Below, piece by piece: positions 12,495 through 25,637 of a stretch of 64,000 nucleotides of DNA. The DNA is from Pyxicephalus adspersus (lineage: Eukaryota > Chordata > Amphibia > Anura > Pyxicephalidae), in NCBI RefSeq assembly GCF_032062135.1, contig NC_092859.1, positions 108,561,311-108,625,310 on the forward strand, in the 5' to 3' direction. Both the position numbers and the translations under genes were made by a program. Every line of letters begins with the position of its first letter. The first letter of the stretch is position 1. The notes below the pieces were generated by a model, which did no database searches, was not told the DNA's origin, and saw only the letters and a list, made by a program, of their open reading frames with translations.

Positions 12495-14032
12495 TTCTAT
12501 AAAACAATTACCATGGAAATGCCCTAACCTTTAAATGGATATTTTCTTTGACATGGGTACTAACATTGGGAGACTTTGTCAGAATGACAATATGGAACAA
12601 AATCTAGTATCGTGATACAGTTCAACAGTTGGAAAAACGATGACTAACTTTTTTCCTCAGATACTAGTTATGGTCAGTTGAACTTTTAGACCATGCCTTG
12701 TTGACTCAGATGCGAAACATTACATACATAACCAGTATTTAGGGTATTCACAGCTGATTGTATACAATGTAATAGATGACATGGAGATTTTACTGGACTA
12801 GCTGGTTGTCCTGTGTTTGAAAACGGATTACCCATGTAAAGTGATCTGTTGGTTCCAATACTGAAATTCTAGCCTGCTAAACCTAAAAACAGACACATTT
12901 AAAATAACTTCGGTCACATGATCATTGATTCAGACTGAGGTTTAGATCCGCCCATCTTGTTTGAAGACTGTGACTACACACCAATGGTTTTTCTTTGCAC
13001 AGGAAGAGGCCTGAAAGTTAGTTTATGGCATTGCAGCATCTTTGCAGCAAATTTTGTTTTGAAGTGAAGCAAAAGTTTTAAAAATCACAATGTGAACTTG
13101 CAAATACTGTGTAATGTCCTAAACCTTTATATTTACTTTTGTTTTCTTTTTTTTTTTTTTTTTAAATCTATGTTTTTTCCCACTTTTTATACATTTTGTA
13201 TTACCGGTAAGCTAAGTCTAGACAGATGGTTCCCTCAACGTTTAAACCCCTATGTTTTCCAATTCCCATTCTTTCCAATGGCCCCATACCAGGGCCATTT
13301 TTAATAGTTTTTTAGAAAAAAATTTCTGTGGAACTTATGTTATAAAATTAATGAGAATTATAATTAGAAATTGATCATTGTATTTTTTTAGCAAAATAAC
13401 TTTCAGTATCTGTCCACCGTTGTCTCTCATTTCTTGTTTTCTGAGCATGAAATATAAATAGGCTGTGCCAGAGGGGATTGCATGGCATTTCTGATTTAGA
13501 GCTGAAAATCAAAATTTAGATGGTCAGTGGCTATCAAACCAGAGTTGAATGTTTGATGAAAACATACAAGTGTTTGGAACGCAGACGATCAAATACACAT
13601 CTAGGCAGTGCATAAATTATTAATTGATTCACAAGCCTGGATGATGTAGTTGAGAAAGTGCTGCTATGTTCCTGGAATTGCTATAGTGGAGATAGGTGAA
13701 AACAAAACCATGTTAATGTTAAGAATTCCTAATTATTTTTAGAAGGTAACAAGATACTACTTATCCTAATGTAGAATGACCTCAAAACAAACCACTTGTT
13801 CATACTGATCAGTGTTGAAAAGAAATACATATGTAAATGTAAAAAACACTGGGAATATGCATAATGTTTATTTAATTGCTTTTAGTGCTAATGGTATAAT
13901 ATACAGCAGCCAATATAACTCTGATTATAAAGATGGGAACAAAGGGAACAGAGTACAAAAAAAGCTTTAACAAACATTACAACAAATAAGGGAAAAGCTA
14001 ATTTCTAGAAATAAACCTTTATGTTGAACAGT

Positions 14033-14118
14033 CCAACAAGACTGTTACCATAACTTTACTTTGTATATCATGTGAGTACATGATATCCAAAGTAAAGTTA
14101 TGGTAACAGTCTTGTTGG
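14033..14118. other. 86-nt near-perfect inverted repeat (41-bp stem, 4-nt loop)
   Basis: Left arm 14033-14073 and right arm 14078-14118 are reverse complements with one mismatch; the loop is gagt. The outer part of the stem starts CCAACAAGACTGTTACCATA. A transcript from either strand would fold into a long, fully paired hairpin of pre-miRNA or hairpin-siRNA size. It may equally be a tiny palindromic MITE. No ORF is involved. Confidence 0.85.
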
Positions 14119-14390
14119 GCTGAATAAAATGTAAAAGGAGGGCTGGAATACTTGGCTTTCCTGAAGAAAAAGAAAACTGCTGGTGGCCTCCTCCAGTGCA
14201 GGATTTGTACATAATCCTGCAATCTCTGCCGAAGGGAAAACACTCAAATTAAATGTTTTTTTCCCCATTCAGTGGAGAATGTAATAAATCCTGGGTAGGA
14301 TGTATTGGTATTGAAGAGAAGGGGTATTTGTGTTTTAAATCCAACAGTGACACTAGCATCCTTAAATACCATAATTAACGTTTGAGATAA

Positions 14391-15836
14391 TAAGTATAGG
14401 GAATAAGTATTGAACATGTCAAAGTTTTTCTCCGTAAATATATTTCTAATGGGGCTATTGACATGAAATTTACACCAGATCTCGGTTACACGGTTACAAC
14501 CTAAGTAATCCACACAGAGAAATCAAAACAAATACGTCCATAAATTTGGGTATGTGTAATAAAGTGTAATGGAACAGGACAAGTATTGAACACGCTTACC
14601 AAAATGTGTTTAATACTTTGTAGTAAAGCCATTGTTGGTAGTGATCGCTTCAAGACGCCTCCTGTATGAAGAAACTAGTCACGTGCATTGCTTAGATGTG
14701 ATTTTGACTCATTCTTCCACAAAAACTGGTTCCTGGGGCCTCTTCTATAAACTTCTGGGCCATTCTGAAGCCAATTGAAGCTAATGTCCTTGGCTGTGTG
14801 TTTGGGATCATTGTCTTGCTGAAATATCTATACTTGTTTCATCATCCGCATGCTGGTAGATGGCAGCAGGTTCTTATTAAGAATTGCCCTGTGCATTTCT
14901 CTATCCATTCTCCCTTTAAATATATAACGTTTGCCAGTACCAAATGCTGAAGATCAGCCTCACACCATGATGTTCTCACCTCCATTTTTCACTGTTGGTG
15001 GCGTTTTTGGGTGATGTGCATTTCTCCTCCAAACATGGTGTGTGCAATGCCATTCACGTAGTTTAATTTTAGACTCATCTGAGCAGACGATATTTCACCA
15101 GCTTGTCCACATGTCGTGCAGCAAACTTTAAACAAGCTTCAACATGCTTTTTTTTCAGCAATGGAGTGTTGCGTGGTGAGCGTGCATAGAGGCCATGCCT
15201 CTTGAGTGCATTACCTATTGTTTTCTTTGAAACAACTGTACCTATGATCCTTTGCTCTTAGACAACTCTTCTTATTCTTTTAACTCCTCTGTCAGAAATC
15301 TTTGGAGGTGCACCTGGTTGTGGCCGGTCCATGGTGAAATTATGTTCTTTCCACATCTTGGTTATGGCCCTAATATTGCCTACTAGAACATTGAGAATGT
15401 AAATACATCTGTAACCAATGCCATCAGTTTGTTTTGCAACAGTAAGGTTTAAAATTTCTTGAAAGAGCTCTTTGCTTTTACCTATCATGGGACACTTGTT
15501 GTGTGATACCTTGGTAATGAGAAATCTTTTTATAGGTCATAAATTAGGACTAAACCAGCTAATAATAATTTGTCAGTATTTAGAAAGTAATCCTGCCCTG
15601 TTATAAGTACAGATTTCAGCAAGTTTCTTTTTGAACCTCATGTGTTCAATACTTTTTCCCCATGGCTTTCCACTTTAATAAACATCATTTATTGAAATAT
15701 TTGTTTTGATTTTATTGAATTTGTGGATTGCTTGGGTTATTACCAACATCTAGTATAAATTTTATGGAAATAGTCCCATTAGAAATATATTTACTGAGAA
15801 AAACATTGATGTTTTCAATACTTCTCCTACGCTGTA
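14391..15836 (-). mobile_element. Nearly full-length Tc1-like element with about 150-bp terminal inverted repeats
   Basis: The ends are inverted: 14391-14545 pairs with 15680-15836, sharing GTATTGAA near the tip and TCTAATGGG about 65 bp in, and both ends sit at TA dinucleotides. On the minus strand the 5' transposase begins MIGKSKELFQEILNLTVAKQ near 15488 and continues to RPQPGAPPKISDRGVKRIRR, the helix-turn-helix and linker of a Tc1 transposase. Frame shifts follow, and the 3' end is recognisable as RRRLEAITTNNGFTTKY near 14630. At about 1.45 kb its size is close to a complete Tc1 element with long inverted repeats. The ORF is broken, so it is non-autonomous now. Confidence 0.85.
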
Positions 15837-16793
15837 GGTTCCCAAACAAATACTTTGTTTCTCATATTTATCTTGGGAGATAGAAAAAAAAAATCTTCCA
15901 ACAGATCTTCAAATGAGAACTGAATTGGTTAGATGGGAAGTTTTAGTTTTTTACTTTGTTCTTCAGCTTATGTGTTGATGAGCGAGCATTACAGTTTATA
16001 ATATTGGATGGTAATAGAAAATATTAAGTTAGTAGTTTGTATATGAAAAAAAAAGCATGATTTTTATCAAATATCCAATACCAATATAACGTTTTAATGC
16101 AACCACCCCAGTCCTGCGGTAGCAGCAGATGGTAATACAGGGTTTGGGGACAGACAATCGCTGTGCTTTAACGGGCCAAAATGAATTTTATAAAACATCA
16201 ATGTCACATCCAGTTATGAGCAGCTCAATTAGACTGTTTCTATGGGCACTTAGTGGTGATTAGCAAATCAGAATCCTTAATTCTTCTTCTCAACTGTGAA
16301 TGACCAGTTGTGTTGCACATGGGATGTTTTCACTTTCCGCTGGTTCTTTTTTTTTTTTTTTTATTTACTGCTGCCTAAACCCATTCTTTGTGAACACTTT
16401 CTATTTATTTTATTTTGGAGTGGATTTAAAACCGGGGGTACATACTTTTTCTTTGTAATTAGTTTATACACATCTCAAGCAGATTTATACATTTATGACA
16501 TTCATATTTAGCAAAGTGATTGAGGAGTTGCAAGAGTTTCAATCTCCCTAGGCAATGGTTGAGTGTTTCCCAAGGCATCGCTTTATATCTTAATGTCGTT
16601 TTTTGTTTTAAATTGTTTTTCTTTTAATGAAACTATTACCATACTTTAATTAGATGTAATTTAACCATTTTAAGCTTACATTTTATCTGCTTATATTTTA
16701 TTTTCCTAATTAAATTTAAATCTTTCATTTCATTATGTGCTATATTTTAAAATAAGAGCAGTGTCCTCGTCAGTGTCTCTCTGTTTTGTTTAA

Positions 16794-17285
16794 AGCAGAA
16801 CTAAACTCAAAATAAAAAAAAAATAGACTTGCCTTTAATCCTGCAGATCCGTCTATCCGTCGAGAGGTTTCTTTGTTTCAGTCCTGCGTCGACCCAGTAT
16901 CCCCCTTCAGTGGGTGCTGACATCTTCTCTCGTCTATCAGGTTCTTCTTCCTACGTCACGGATCTGGCACTGCGCAGGTGCGGGATCGGGTGATGTAGAT
17001 GGGGGAAACAAGATTGCTCAATTCCACAGTGCATGTGTGAGATGGGCAATTTTTGTCTTCCATTAATGAAAGGGCTCTTTTTGGGAGCAGCCAAAAGCCT
17101 TCCGGCATGTGTGACGTAGGTATTCTGGGAGGCTTTGTGCTCCCATTCTGTTTTGATTTCCAGGTTATCAAGACAGAAAGAAGAGGTGCTGCACCTCTAT
17201 TTTTATTTTTTTATTTTTTTTTTTGTGTTGAACTTAGAAAAACAAAATTTTTTTTTACTTGTAAAAATTTTGAGTTTAGGGCACT
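16794..17285. mobile_element. TTAA-flanked MITE, copy 1
   Basis: TTAA at 16790-16793 and 17286-17289 flanks a 492-bp element. Its ends are AGCAGAACTAAACTCAAAA and the complement of TTTTGAGTTTAGGGCACT. The interior carries a cctacgtca stretch and CpG-bearing, GC-richer sequence. TTAA targets are used by piggyBac and Kolobok superfamilies; which one drives this family cannot be told here. Confidence 0.75.
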
Positions 17286-17289
17286 TTAA

Positions 17290-20200
17290 TACAGTGACTG
17301 TGTACTAAAAGTGGTAGGAGATCCTTTTCAAAGTCATTCCTGAAAACGTCGAACAGCACTTGATGGAAGTCCTGATTGACCCATGATGGTAAAGCCCACA
17401 CCTCCAGAAGTGTCTGCTCATACCTGCAGCTGCTCCATATTACCGTTCTTACTCCATCACACGCAGACCACACACTGGCCAGAGCGGACTAGAGATGTCC
17501 TCCTCTTTAAGATTATTATACACACTTTTTTAAAGGATGTGAGTGCAGTACAGAATGTTTACTATTAAAATTCATCCTCAAGCAATGCCTATGCCTCCCC
17601 ACCCGGTGTATCCTACATTCGGTTGTGGACCATCCATCTATATTTGCAGTGGTACAGGACCTGTGCTAATTTAACCTTGTCTCTCCATTGGCAAGCTCTC
17701 ATTGCCTCCTACATCCAGAAACCTGACTGCAAGTTATTCTGTTTGCTTGTTTTATCCAATATTAGATTTTGGCATTTCACTGGATTTGTCAGCTTCATGC
17801 CAAAACCACAATGTTCATCCCCTACAGAATTCTACCCCGGAGCTATTTGTTGCAGTGAATGTGTTCATGAATTAGTGAATTGGTGTGTGTGTGATGTACA
17901 GTTCATAGAGATATGCAAGTATACAACATCAAAACATTTAATTACTAAATTACCAGTCTGGATGTTCATACTTAAATATAGTGTTCTATTCGTCATGTCC
18001 AAAGTTAGAGCATATATAAAGGTCTGCTTGTATTCTTATGAAGTGCTGTCTGTCCTTTTCCAGTTTTTTATAAGAACTCCAAGACTGGTGAAATCATGAT
18101 TTTTAGCCTGAACACTTCCTAGTCCTAAAACACATTAACACACATATAAGACCTTTGCAGTTAATATCAAGACTGCCTTTTGGTTTTTATTTTCTTGCTT
18201 TCACAATTTACATTTGCACTTTGCTATCCGCAAGTTGTTTTATAAGTCTGCAGAGTATAAAATAGGATGAAAGGAGGTTGGTGCATAGTTTAACTGTAGT
18301 TAAAAGCATTGTCCTAGTAGCATTAGAGGTATGACTGAATCATGTTCTATTCCTACTGCTTTTTTATCGATAAGGACTAATCTATAGCAATGATACAATA
18401 AACATTTAGAAAAGTCTAGACCTACATTTAGTTTTTTTTTTCTTTACCTGGGTTCTTCTAACAGAACCATCGGCTTTATGGCCATTCTGCCTGGATGTCA
18501 CTAGGTGTCTGTTCTGATTTAGACTACTTACTACCCCTCTTCCACTCCTCCTTTCAGACATATAAGGTGGCATTATTTTATACTATTATATATAAAATAT
18601 TGATAGATGGTTGATCTAAAAATTCAGTGTACAGGAAGGGCACTGGAAGTTTGGTGAGATCAGCAGTTAGTTTTCTGTTCTAGCAGCAAATGTTTTTAAC
18701 CTGAAAAAATAAAACTAATACAGACACCACATCTAAGTAGACTGAAGTTTACTTTTTTTCTGCTTTAAACTGATCCTGTCACTAAATTGCAGACATTAAA
18801 TTAAAATAAAGAATACTCATATTGAGTAGAAAGTCCCTGCTGTCTTGCTGAGTTTTAGCCACTGCTGATACCAGCTTTTAGTTTTTCTATCCACTGGCTC
18901 CTATGCAACTGCAAGACAGGGTAGTGATGTAGAGGCTTGGGGGACCAATAACTGAGTCATGAGACCAGCTTAACAAATGGAAGAAATGGACATGAAAAAA
19001 TTTCCAAAAAACACCAGATCGCCAATTAGCTGGCTTTAAGAGCACATGCAGGGCTTTATTTATATACTAGGGAATCAGACATTCCCACATTCCCCAAAAA
19101 AAAAGAACCCCAACCTAGTTTTTATTTCTGTTTCAGATACAGTAGACAATAGGTAAGAACCTCAGCCGAGTTTGTTTGCTTTGTAAAGTGTTTTGCTTTA
19201 AATTCATTCGATTGTGACTCCAGGGTCAGTTGTCTCTAGTGATAAATTGTACAAATTTGTTCAAACATCTTCAAAACATTTTCATACGCTAATTATTGTA
19301 AAATAAATAAAAAATACAATAGGTATAAAGCAGTAGATATGTATGGAAATGATGATTACATGTGGTAACACAATCGGCTTTTCTCAGTGGGAAAAGTGGG
19401 GAAAGGTCTTTGGCAAGAGCAGAATTAGCACATCTGCTAATTGTGGTTTCAAAATTACTGTAGTTTATTCTCCATGCTTGCCTAAATATTTTTAATGGAA
19501 ACTGAGGTCGCTTCTTTGTGCATGATAACTTTAAAATTCCTTGAGTTGCCTGGTAAAACAAAATGATAAAGTCCACATACTCTTACAGTTTTGATTAAAA
19601 ACATTTTCTTTTAATAAAAGTATCTTCTAGCGATCTATTTTTTCATTCTTTTAGTAATCCATGGTAATAAATCAGATCTTTTTATCTTTCTGCAAGCTTT
19701 ATTAACATCTTTGCAATTATCCAGTACTGTTTTATAGCTGAAATTTAGGAGTTTAATTATACAGCAGTTGAATAAAGTCACAGAGAGAGAGAAGGTAGGG
19801 AAGTTGTAATTGTTCTTTCCATCCTCTCTTCTGTTCTCTTATAATAGAGCACAGTAAGCTCAATCATTGATTTGTGTGTTAAAAAAAAATTGCTAAAAAT
19901 ATTTTTGAGTAACCTTAAAAATGGAGAAACGGCTTCTAGGTAAATTTCACAATGCATTGTGCTGGTGGCTTATAGTTCTAAAACTTCCTAAACTTAAAAA
20001 TTCACCCCCACACTTTCACTAATAATTTTCCATAGTTGGCAATTACAAAACAAGTGCAAATACCTTCTTTCTCTCTCTCTCAATACAACTTGTGGTCAAG
20101 GGCTGATGGGTTGCCAACAGAAATGTGACCACAGAGTACAGGTCTGTCATGCGTTGACGTGTTATCCTGTATTTACTAAACAGGAATCAACTAAACAAAG

Positions 20201-20335
20201 AAATGACCATCCAGAACGGAGCTGCTTCTGTGTCTGCTGTGGTCAGAATGAAACAGGGATATCTCTGAACGGCACTGTCAGTATAGGAAATTGGTTTGTG
20301 AGTGAAAGGAATGCAGTGTCCAATTTTTACATTAA
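17290..20335. other. Unassigned non-coding DNA
   Basis: The longest open stretch (17623-18099, 158 codons) lacks any recognisable domain, splice context or codon evidence. Nothing else stands out. Confidence 0.45.
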
Positions 20336-20602
20336 AGTGTAAATAAACCACCTATACTCACTTGGCCTTGTTGCATTGCAAAGTGCCACCATCTTCTTCC
20401 TCCTTGTGATCTTCAGCTGTCTTGATTACCTGGGCCGGGGCAACTTAACTCCTGTACAGGTGGGTGGGAGTTTATTCAGTCCCAACAAGCATTGGGGCAG
20501 CTCAGCATTTCTGACAGCTCTCCAGAGCCATTGGGTAAGTGACTATTGCAGAAAGAAAATCACCTGTTCCTTTCTGCAGTAATGCTCTGCCTGATCCAAC
20601 GT
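20336..20602. repeat. Related TTAA-associated repeat; pair with 44880-45060
   Basis: TTAA at 20332-20335 is followed by AGTGTAAATAAACCACCTAT and ACTCA, an end of the TTAA-MITE type. The body (catcttcttcctccttgtga onward, ending tgcctgatcc) is similar to 44885-45060 in the same orientation. The right boundary is uncertain; a TTAA at 20603-20606 is the best candidate. Confidence 0.5.
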
Positions 20603-21800
20603 TTAATAAGTTGACTTTAGTTTCTATTTGAAAAGGTTTTCAATTAGCTTTGACAATTTGAGCATTTTGAGCAAGTGTTTCACAACTTAGTTCTAAAAAT
20701 GAACTTTCTAGAATAGAGCTATTAGCTAGTATCTCCAAGATGATTGTTATACGTGCAGGTTCCATGGCTGTCATCCTGTTCCTTCACTGATCTGAATTAA
20801 AAGTTGTGGATAGAAAGGGTATGGACCCTGTAACTTCCTTTTAGCATGAAAATATTGTATGTAGAAAGTAGCACAACAGAATGTCAAAGTATTTATGGTT
20901 GAATAAAAATGATAAATGTTTGTTTATTTAACACAGTAGTATTTTACTAAGGCTTAACTACATGAGAACTTTTAATATCCTGTTACTGAGAAATGTAATC
21001 ACTGGCAGTCAGCTTGTGTAGGTTAGAACTACATCCTGGGAGAATTGAATTGAAGGGTGAATTGAGGGAGATGAATTGTGCTATTTAAATTTCTAAGGAA
21101 TAATTGCTAGTAGCACAAATTCATTACAGTTCAACACATGGTTCTGAATGGATCAAGATACTGACGACACAGTAGCATCTCCTTGTGATCAAACGTGTGT
21201 GATTTTTGCATTGTGTCATAACGCAATTTTCATCGGTTCCTTGTGTAGGTAGCCATTTGTGTAAGTTGTTTAGCCATCACTTGATACTCCTAGCAAATAG
21301 TTGTATTTTGAACTTTTGATAATATGACTTGAGTTACTAAAAACATTCTGCAAAGCTCTATCCAAGTAATGGGACTGCCAGCAAGTGGCAACACCTATTT
21401 GGTTTTTAATGACTTCGGGCCATTTCAGACTTGCTGCTGACCATAGCATTTTATTGCAGGCTCAACCACGCTCGAGGCCAACCCCTTTTCAACTGAATGG
21501 GAGCAGCTGGGAACCATTTTGTGTGCACAACTTACATGCAGCTGTAGTTGTGGATTGCGGTGCATTTCCTGTTAGTGACAGGTTGCTTCTGCCCATGCAG
21601 TTGCCTTGCCTCCTCTGAAGGGAAAGCGGGACCTCAACCTCACTCAACTGCATGACAAAACGGTTGTCAAACAATGTACCATGCTGCAAATACCTGACAA
21701 CCAGAAATCTCTGTCAAAAAAATTGATGATGGGACATGTATGTATGTATGTATGTAAGTACGTGTAATAGCATTTCATTTTAAAACAGGGTAGCTTTTAA

Positions 21801-22189
21801 AAGGAAATAAACCCACCAAAAAAATACACTTCAATCCCGCAGTTCAGTCCGGAGGTATCTTCCATTGGGTCCCGTTTTGTCCCAGCATCCGTCTTCTGGT
21901 CGGCCTGCTGGGTGCCGCTATTTTCTCTCCGTTCTTCCGGGTTCTTCTTCCTACGTCACCTGATGCAGGCGTGAGATCGGGTGACGTAAATGGGAAAAAA
22001 ACTTCGCCGATCTCACTGCGCATGCGTGAGATCAGCAATTTCTTTCCCATTTGGCGAAACAGCTCCTCCTGTGCAGGCCTGAGGTGCTTGGGCATGGGCA
22101 GAAGGAGCAGCCCCAACATAATTTTTACCTTACATAAAAAGGGTTGTCTACCTTTCTATGTAAAGTGAAAGTTTTGAGTTTAGGTATGT
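21801..22189. mobile_element. TTAA-flanked MITE, copy 2
   Basis: TTAA at 21797-21800 and 22190-22193 flanks a 389-bp element with left end AAGGAAATAAACCCAC and right end TTTTGAGTTTAGGTATGT. The interior shares cctacgtcacctgatg, gtgagatcgggtgacgta and gcgcatgcgtgagatc with copy 1, and the tacataaaaagggttgtcta block with the copy at 49731. The interior is much richer in CpG than the surrounding DNA. Confidence 0.78.
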
Positions 22190-22661
22190 TTAAGTCTGTT
22201 CACATTACTTTATTTACAACTCCTTAGAAGACAGTTGTCCTAGCAACTAATTTTGTAAATCTTTGTAGATAGAATGTTGAATGGAATATCTTTGCTACAG
22301 TCTGTGCACCTATAATGGTGAAATGATAAAATGATGTCACCTCTACTGCCTTGTTTGGAGTCTGGAAATTCCCTTTGCTCTTAGTGACTCATTGTGTGCA
22401 CAATAGTGTGTAGATATGAGAATGTTAGTACAGTAAACACTTCCTCATTAAGTGTTCTTTAAGTAGAGATCATAATTGTATTTTTAACCTCTGCTGTCCA
22501 CCCCTGTGACTATTTCTATTGTTTATAATCCCTGCTGTCCATCATATTATCCTGGTGTTGTTGTTTGTCATATTTAAAGAACTTCCCTTTATTATTTTAT
22601 GGGGTGCTTTATTCTATTTAAAAAAGGTGTATGCAGGATAGACAACTATTATTTATCTCTT

Positions 22662-22903
22662 AGGGATAATCACACTGGCAGTGAGGTTCCAGTGTGTTCC
22701 TCACACCAGGAACCACTGCTGCTTGGGCAGACTCTGCATGTAGCATCTGCCTGCTGCAGCCCCATAGCGAATGAATACGGGCTTCAATGAGCAGTAATAG
22801 TGCGGCTCACTGCCACCAGCCGCAGTGGCAGTGCAGATTCTTCTTTTGGAAGTGGCTGGCACAGGGAGCTTGCACTATGAAGTGGCAGGTGTGAACCTTC
22901 CCT
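22662..22903. repeat. Putative MITE with AGGGA-xxTTCACACTGG-type ends
   Basis: The left end agggataatcacactggcag and the complement of the right end (agggaaggttcacacctgcc) are clearly related. The interior is GC-rich (cagccgcagtggcagtgc). No coding content. Confidence 0.5.
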
Positions 22904-22992
22904 TATTCTCTCATTCTGCATTGGAAAATCATAATGAGATTCGATCTCATTTTGAAACGCAGTGAAGCTTTAATGTCCTTTATTGACTTATG

Positions 22993-23159
22993 CAGTGTTC
23001 TCCCCAGCCCCTTTTAGCCAGATGCATCACACGGCATTTTTCAGCAACCACCCAGCTATTTTTAGGGTGGTTACTGAAGAGTTTGGTCACAATACAGTGG
23101 CTTCCACCCGTCTACAATTTCGTCCCACCCAGTTTAAAAAAATTCTGGGTTGAGCACAG
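22993..23159. repeat. MITE family CAGTGTTCTCCCC, copy 1
   Basis: It starts CAGTGTTCTCCCCAGC and ends TTGAGCACAG, with short inverted tips. It matches 31704-31870 along its whole length (for example cgtcccacccagtttaaaaa versus cttcccacccggctcaaaaa). CAGxG tips are common in hAT elements, but no clean 8-bp target duplication is visible. Confidence 0.6.
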
Positions 23160-25015
23160 TTTATGGTATGTCACTGAATTACATAACAGTGATTGTTTTT
23201 ATTTGTTTTTAGCTGATCCAAGCTGGTATTTTGGATGTAATCACATAATAGAAACAAACATGCAGATAACTGTGTGGCAAGTTTTGTAACTGAACACGTG
23301 AGCTGCATATTCATTCTGACTTTTTGTTTCTGAAGGTATCAAAGGCAGAGGGTGATGATACAAACAATGCAAGCGTTATTTAAAAGCTTCCCTTCTTGAC
23401 TTGTTTTTAAGGTGCAATTGGCTTCCATTTTTTTTTTGCATCACTATTTAAATTGCTTACCCTGAACAAGCATGGAGTCATGAGGTGTAAGGACATCCGC
23501 TACCGTGTTCTAGGTCATTGCTGTCAAGATAACACCTCTGGAGCTTTCACTTTGAAACAAGTCTGCTATGACCTTTTTCATATTTCTGCCCTAACATAAT
23601 GGCTATGATACCATATCCAGAAATATTGGATATATTTCTGGGCAATCCCTTTTCACTTCAGACTGGCCTGTTTAGAATTGACTTGCTGATTTTAGGTGTT
23701 TTCTTCCTAAATCTTTAACATTTGACTTTTGGAGCCCATTTCTGTCATAGTGAACTATTTAGAATATCTTTAAACACATCTTTGCTATGAATATAAGAAG
23801 CTTATCAGTATAATATTTTTTGTTCATAATTTAAAAGAATGTATTTGTGGAAAAATGAGAGAACCCCACAACATCCTGCTATTAAATTCAGGGAGGAAAA
23901 ACAGGAGGAAACACTGAGGGCTTTTGAGTTAAAGCCACTTTGAAGTGAGAAGACACTACAAGCGCCTCTGCTGGAGCTCTTACTTCGTTTCCTGTTTTTA
24001 AACTGTTACAAATTGGTGGATTTTCAGATGCTTTAAAGATCTGAAACAAATAAGTAACTTTTCTTTGAAAAAATATGTATGCCTAGAACTCTTGACAAAA
24101 TACAAATGTATTTTTACTTTTGACACTGAACTAAGAGATTTGGAAACGGATAATAAAATGTTTTAGTGATAGACAAACTAACATAAATATAAAATACAGC
24201 ACTTGGTGGCATTGCATTTACAAAGATCTCCAAGTTGATATGTGTTTTTGCTAGGCTAATCTTTCCAGTATTTCTTCTTGCCTTCCTTTTCATGTAAGCA
24301 GAGGGCATGCCGACTCTCATGTGACTGTCTTACTGTAATGTGTAAAGATGCCAATCTAAAATGTATTCTTAGCATGTGTAGCATGTCCCCCCAGTAGTTT
24401 GCATCAAAGTTTAAGCCACGTTAATATCTCTTTGATACCTGGACGGTGACAAAAGATTGCTTCCAACAACAGAAATCTCATGTGTCTGACTTCTGAGTAC
24501 ATTTCTCTGATTTACCCCTCAGATGGTTCCAGGACCCCTCTTTTGCTAAAATAGTAAGACTTTGGCAGGGGTCCTGTAAAGTCTATATTCCACTCAATCC
24601 ATTTATTGAGAAACGTGTCACATTATGCAACAATTTTATTTATCAAAACAAAAGCTGATGTAAAGCTGTAAAAAGATTGACTTTTTTGAAAACTTAAAGC
24701 AAGGGCCTGAACCTGCTTCCATCCAAGTTCACCATGGGTAAGAAGGTTGTCATTTGTGTACCAATGCGTTTTTTCCGTAGAACTGATTACATGCAAATTA
24801 CCTTTCTTAATGTAATTATTTTACAGGTACCTGGCATGTTTTTTAAAATATAATTCCTGTGCATTGGAGCCCCTACTTGCTGTGGGTGCTGCCCTCTGTC
24901 TGTCAGTATAAATGATGCTATAAAGGGAATCATAGGATAAAAATCCTAATATTTGTGTTTTTTCTTTGTTCCATACACACATTGTGTGTGTGTTTGTGTG
25001 TATATGTATGTATGT
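23160..25015. other. Unassigned non-coding DNA up to the gap
   Basis: AT-rich with no gene or transposon recognised; it ends in a TG/TATG simple repeat at 24983-25015. Confidence 0.5.
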
Positions 25016-25637
25016 NNNNNNNNNNNNNNNNNNNNNNNNNNNNNNNNNNNNNNNNNNNNNNNNNNNNNNNNNNNNNNNNNNNNNNNNNNNNNNNNNNNNN
25101 NNNNNNNNNNNNNNNNNNNNNNNNNNNNNNNNNNNNNNNNNNNNNNNNNNNNNNNNNNNNNNNNNNNNNNNNNNNNNNNNNNNNNNNNNNNNNNNNNNNN
25201 NNNNNNNNNNNNNNNNNNNNNNNNNNNNNNNNNNNNNNNNNNNNNNNNNNNNNNNNNNNNNNNNNNNNNNNNNNNNNNNNNNNNNNNNNNNNNNNNNNNN
25301 NNNNNNNNNNNNNNNNNNNNNNNNNNNNNNNNNNNNNNNNNNNNNNNNNNNNNNNNNNNNNNNNNNNNNNNNNNNNNNNNNNNNNNNNNNNNNNNNNNNN
25401 NNNNNNNNNNNNNNNNNNNNNNNNNNNNNNNNNNNNNNNNNNNNNNNNNNNNNNNNNNNNNNNNNNNNNNNNNNNNNNNNNNNNNNNNNNNNNNNNNNNN
25501 NNNNNNNNNNNNNNNNNNNNNNNNNNNNNNNNNNNNNNNNNNNNNNNNNNNNNNNNNNNNNNNNNNNNNNNNNNNNNNNNNNNNNNNNNNNNNNNNNNNN
25601 NNNNNNNNNNNNNNNNNNNNNNNNNNNNNNNNNNNNN
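25016..25637. other. Assembly gap (622 N)
   Basis: Unsequenced bases. The left flank is a TG/TATG-rich simple repeat and the right flank is GC-rich sequence leading into a MITE end, so the gap probably spans a low-complexity or repeat stretch. No feature is called inside. Confidence 1.

Larger units (their letters stand above)
9451..14032. other. Unassigned non-coding DNA with homopolymers and one putative MITE
   Basis: Apart from the MITE at 12299-12494 and the T(30) at 11396-11425, it holds T-rich tracts near 12153 and 13149 and no supported gene. Confidence 0.5.

Noticed and set aside
17623..18099. 158-codon plus-strand open frame
   Set aside because: No recognisable motif, low-complexity hydrophobic composition, no splice or promoter context, and no relation to the neighbouring gene. 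Chance length is plausible in 64 kb.
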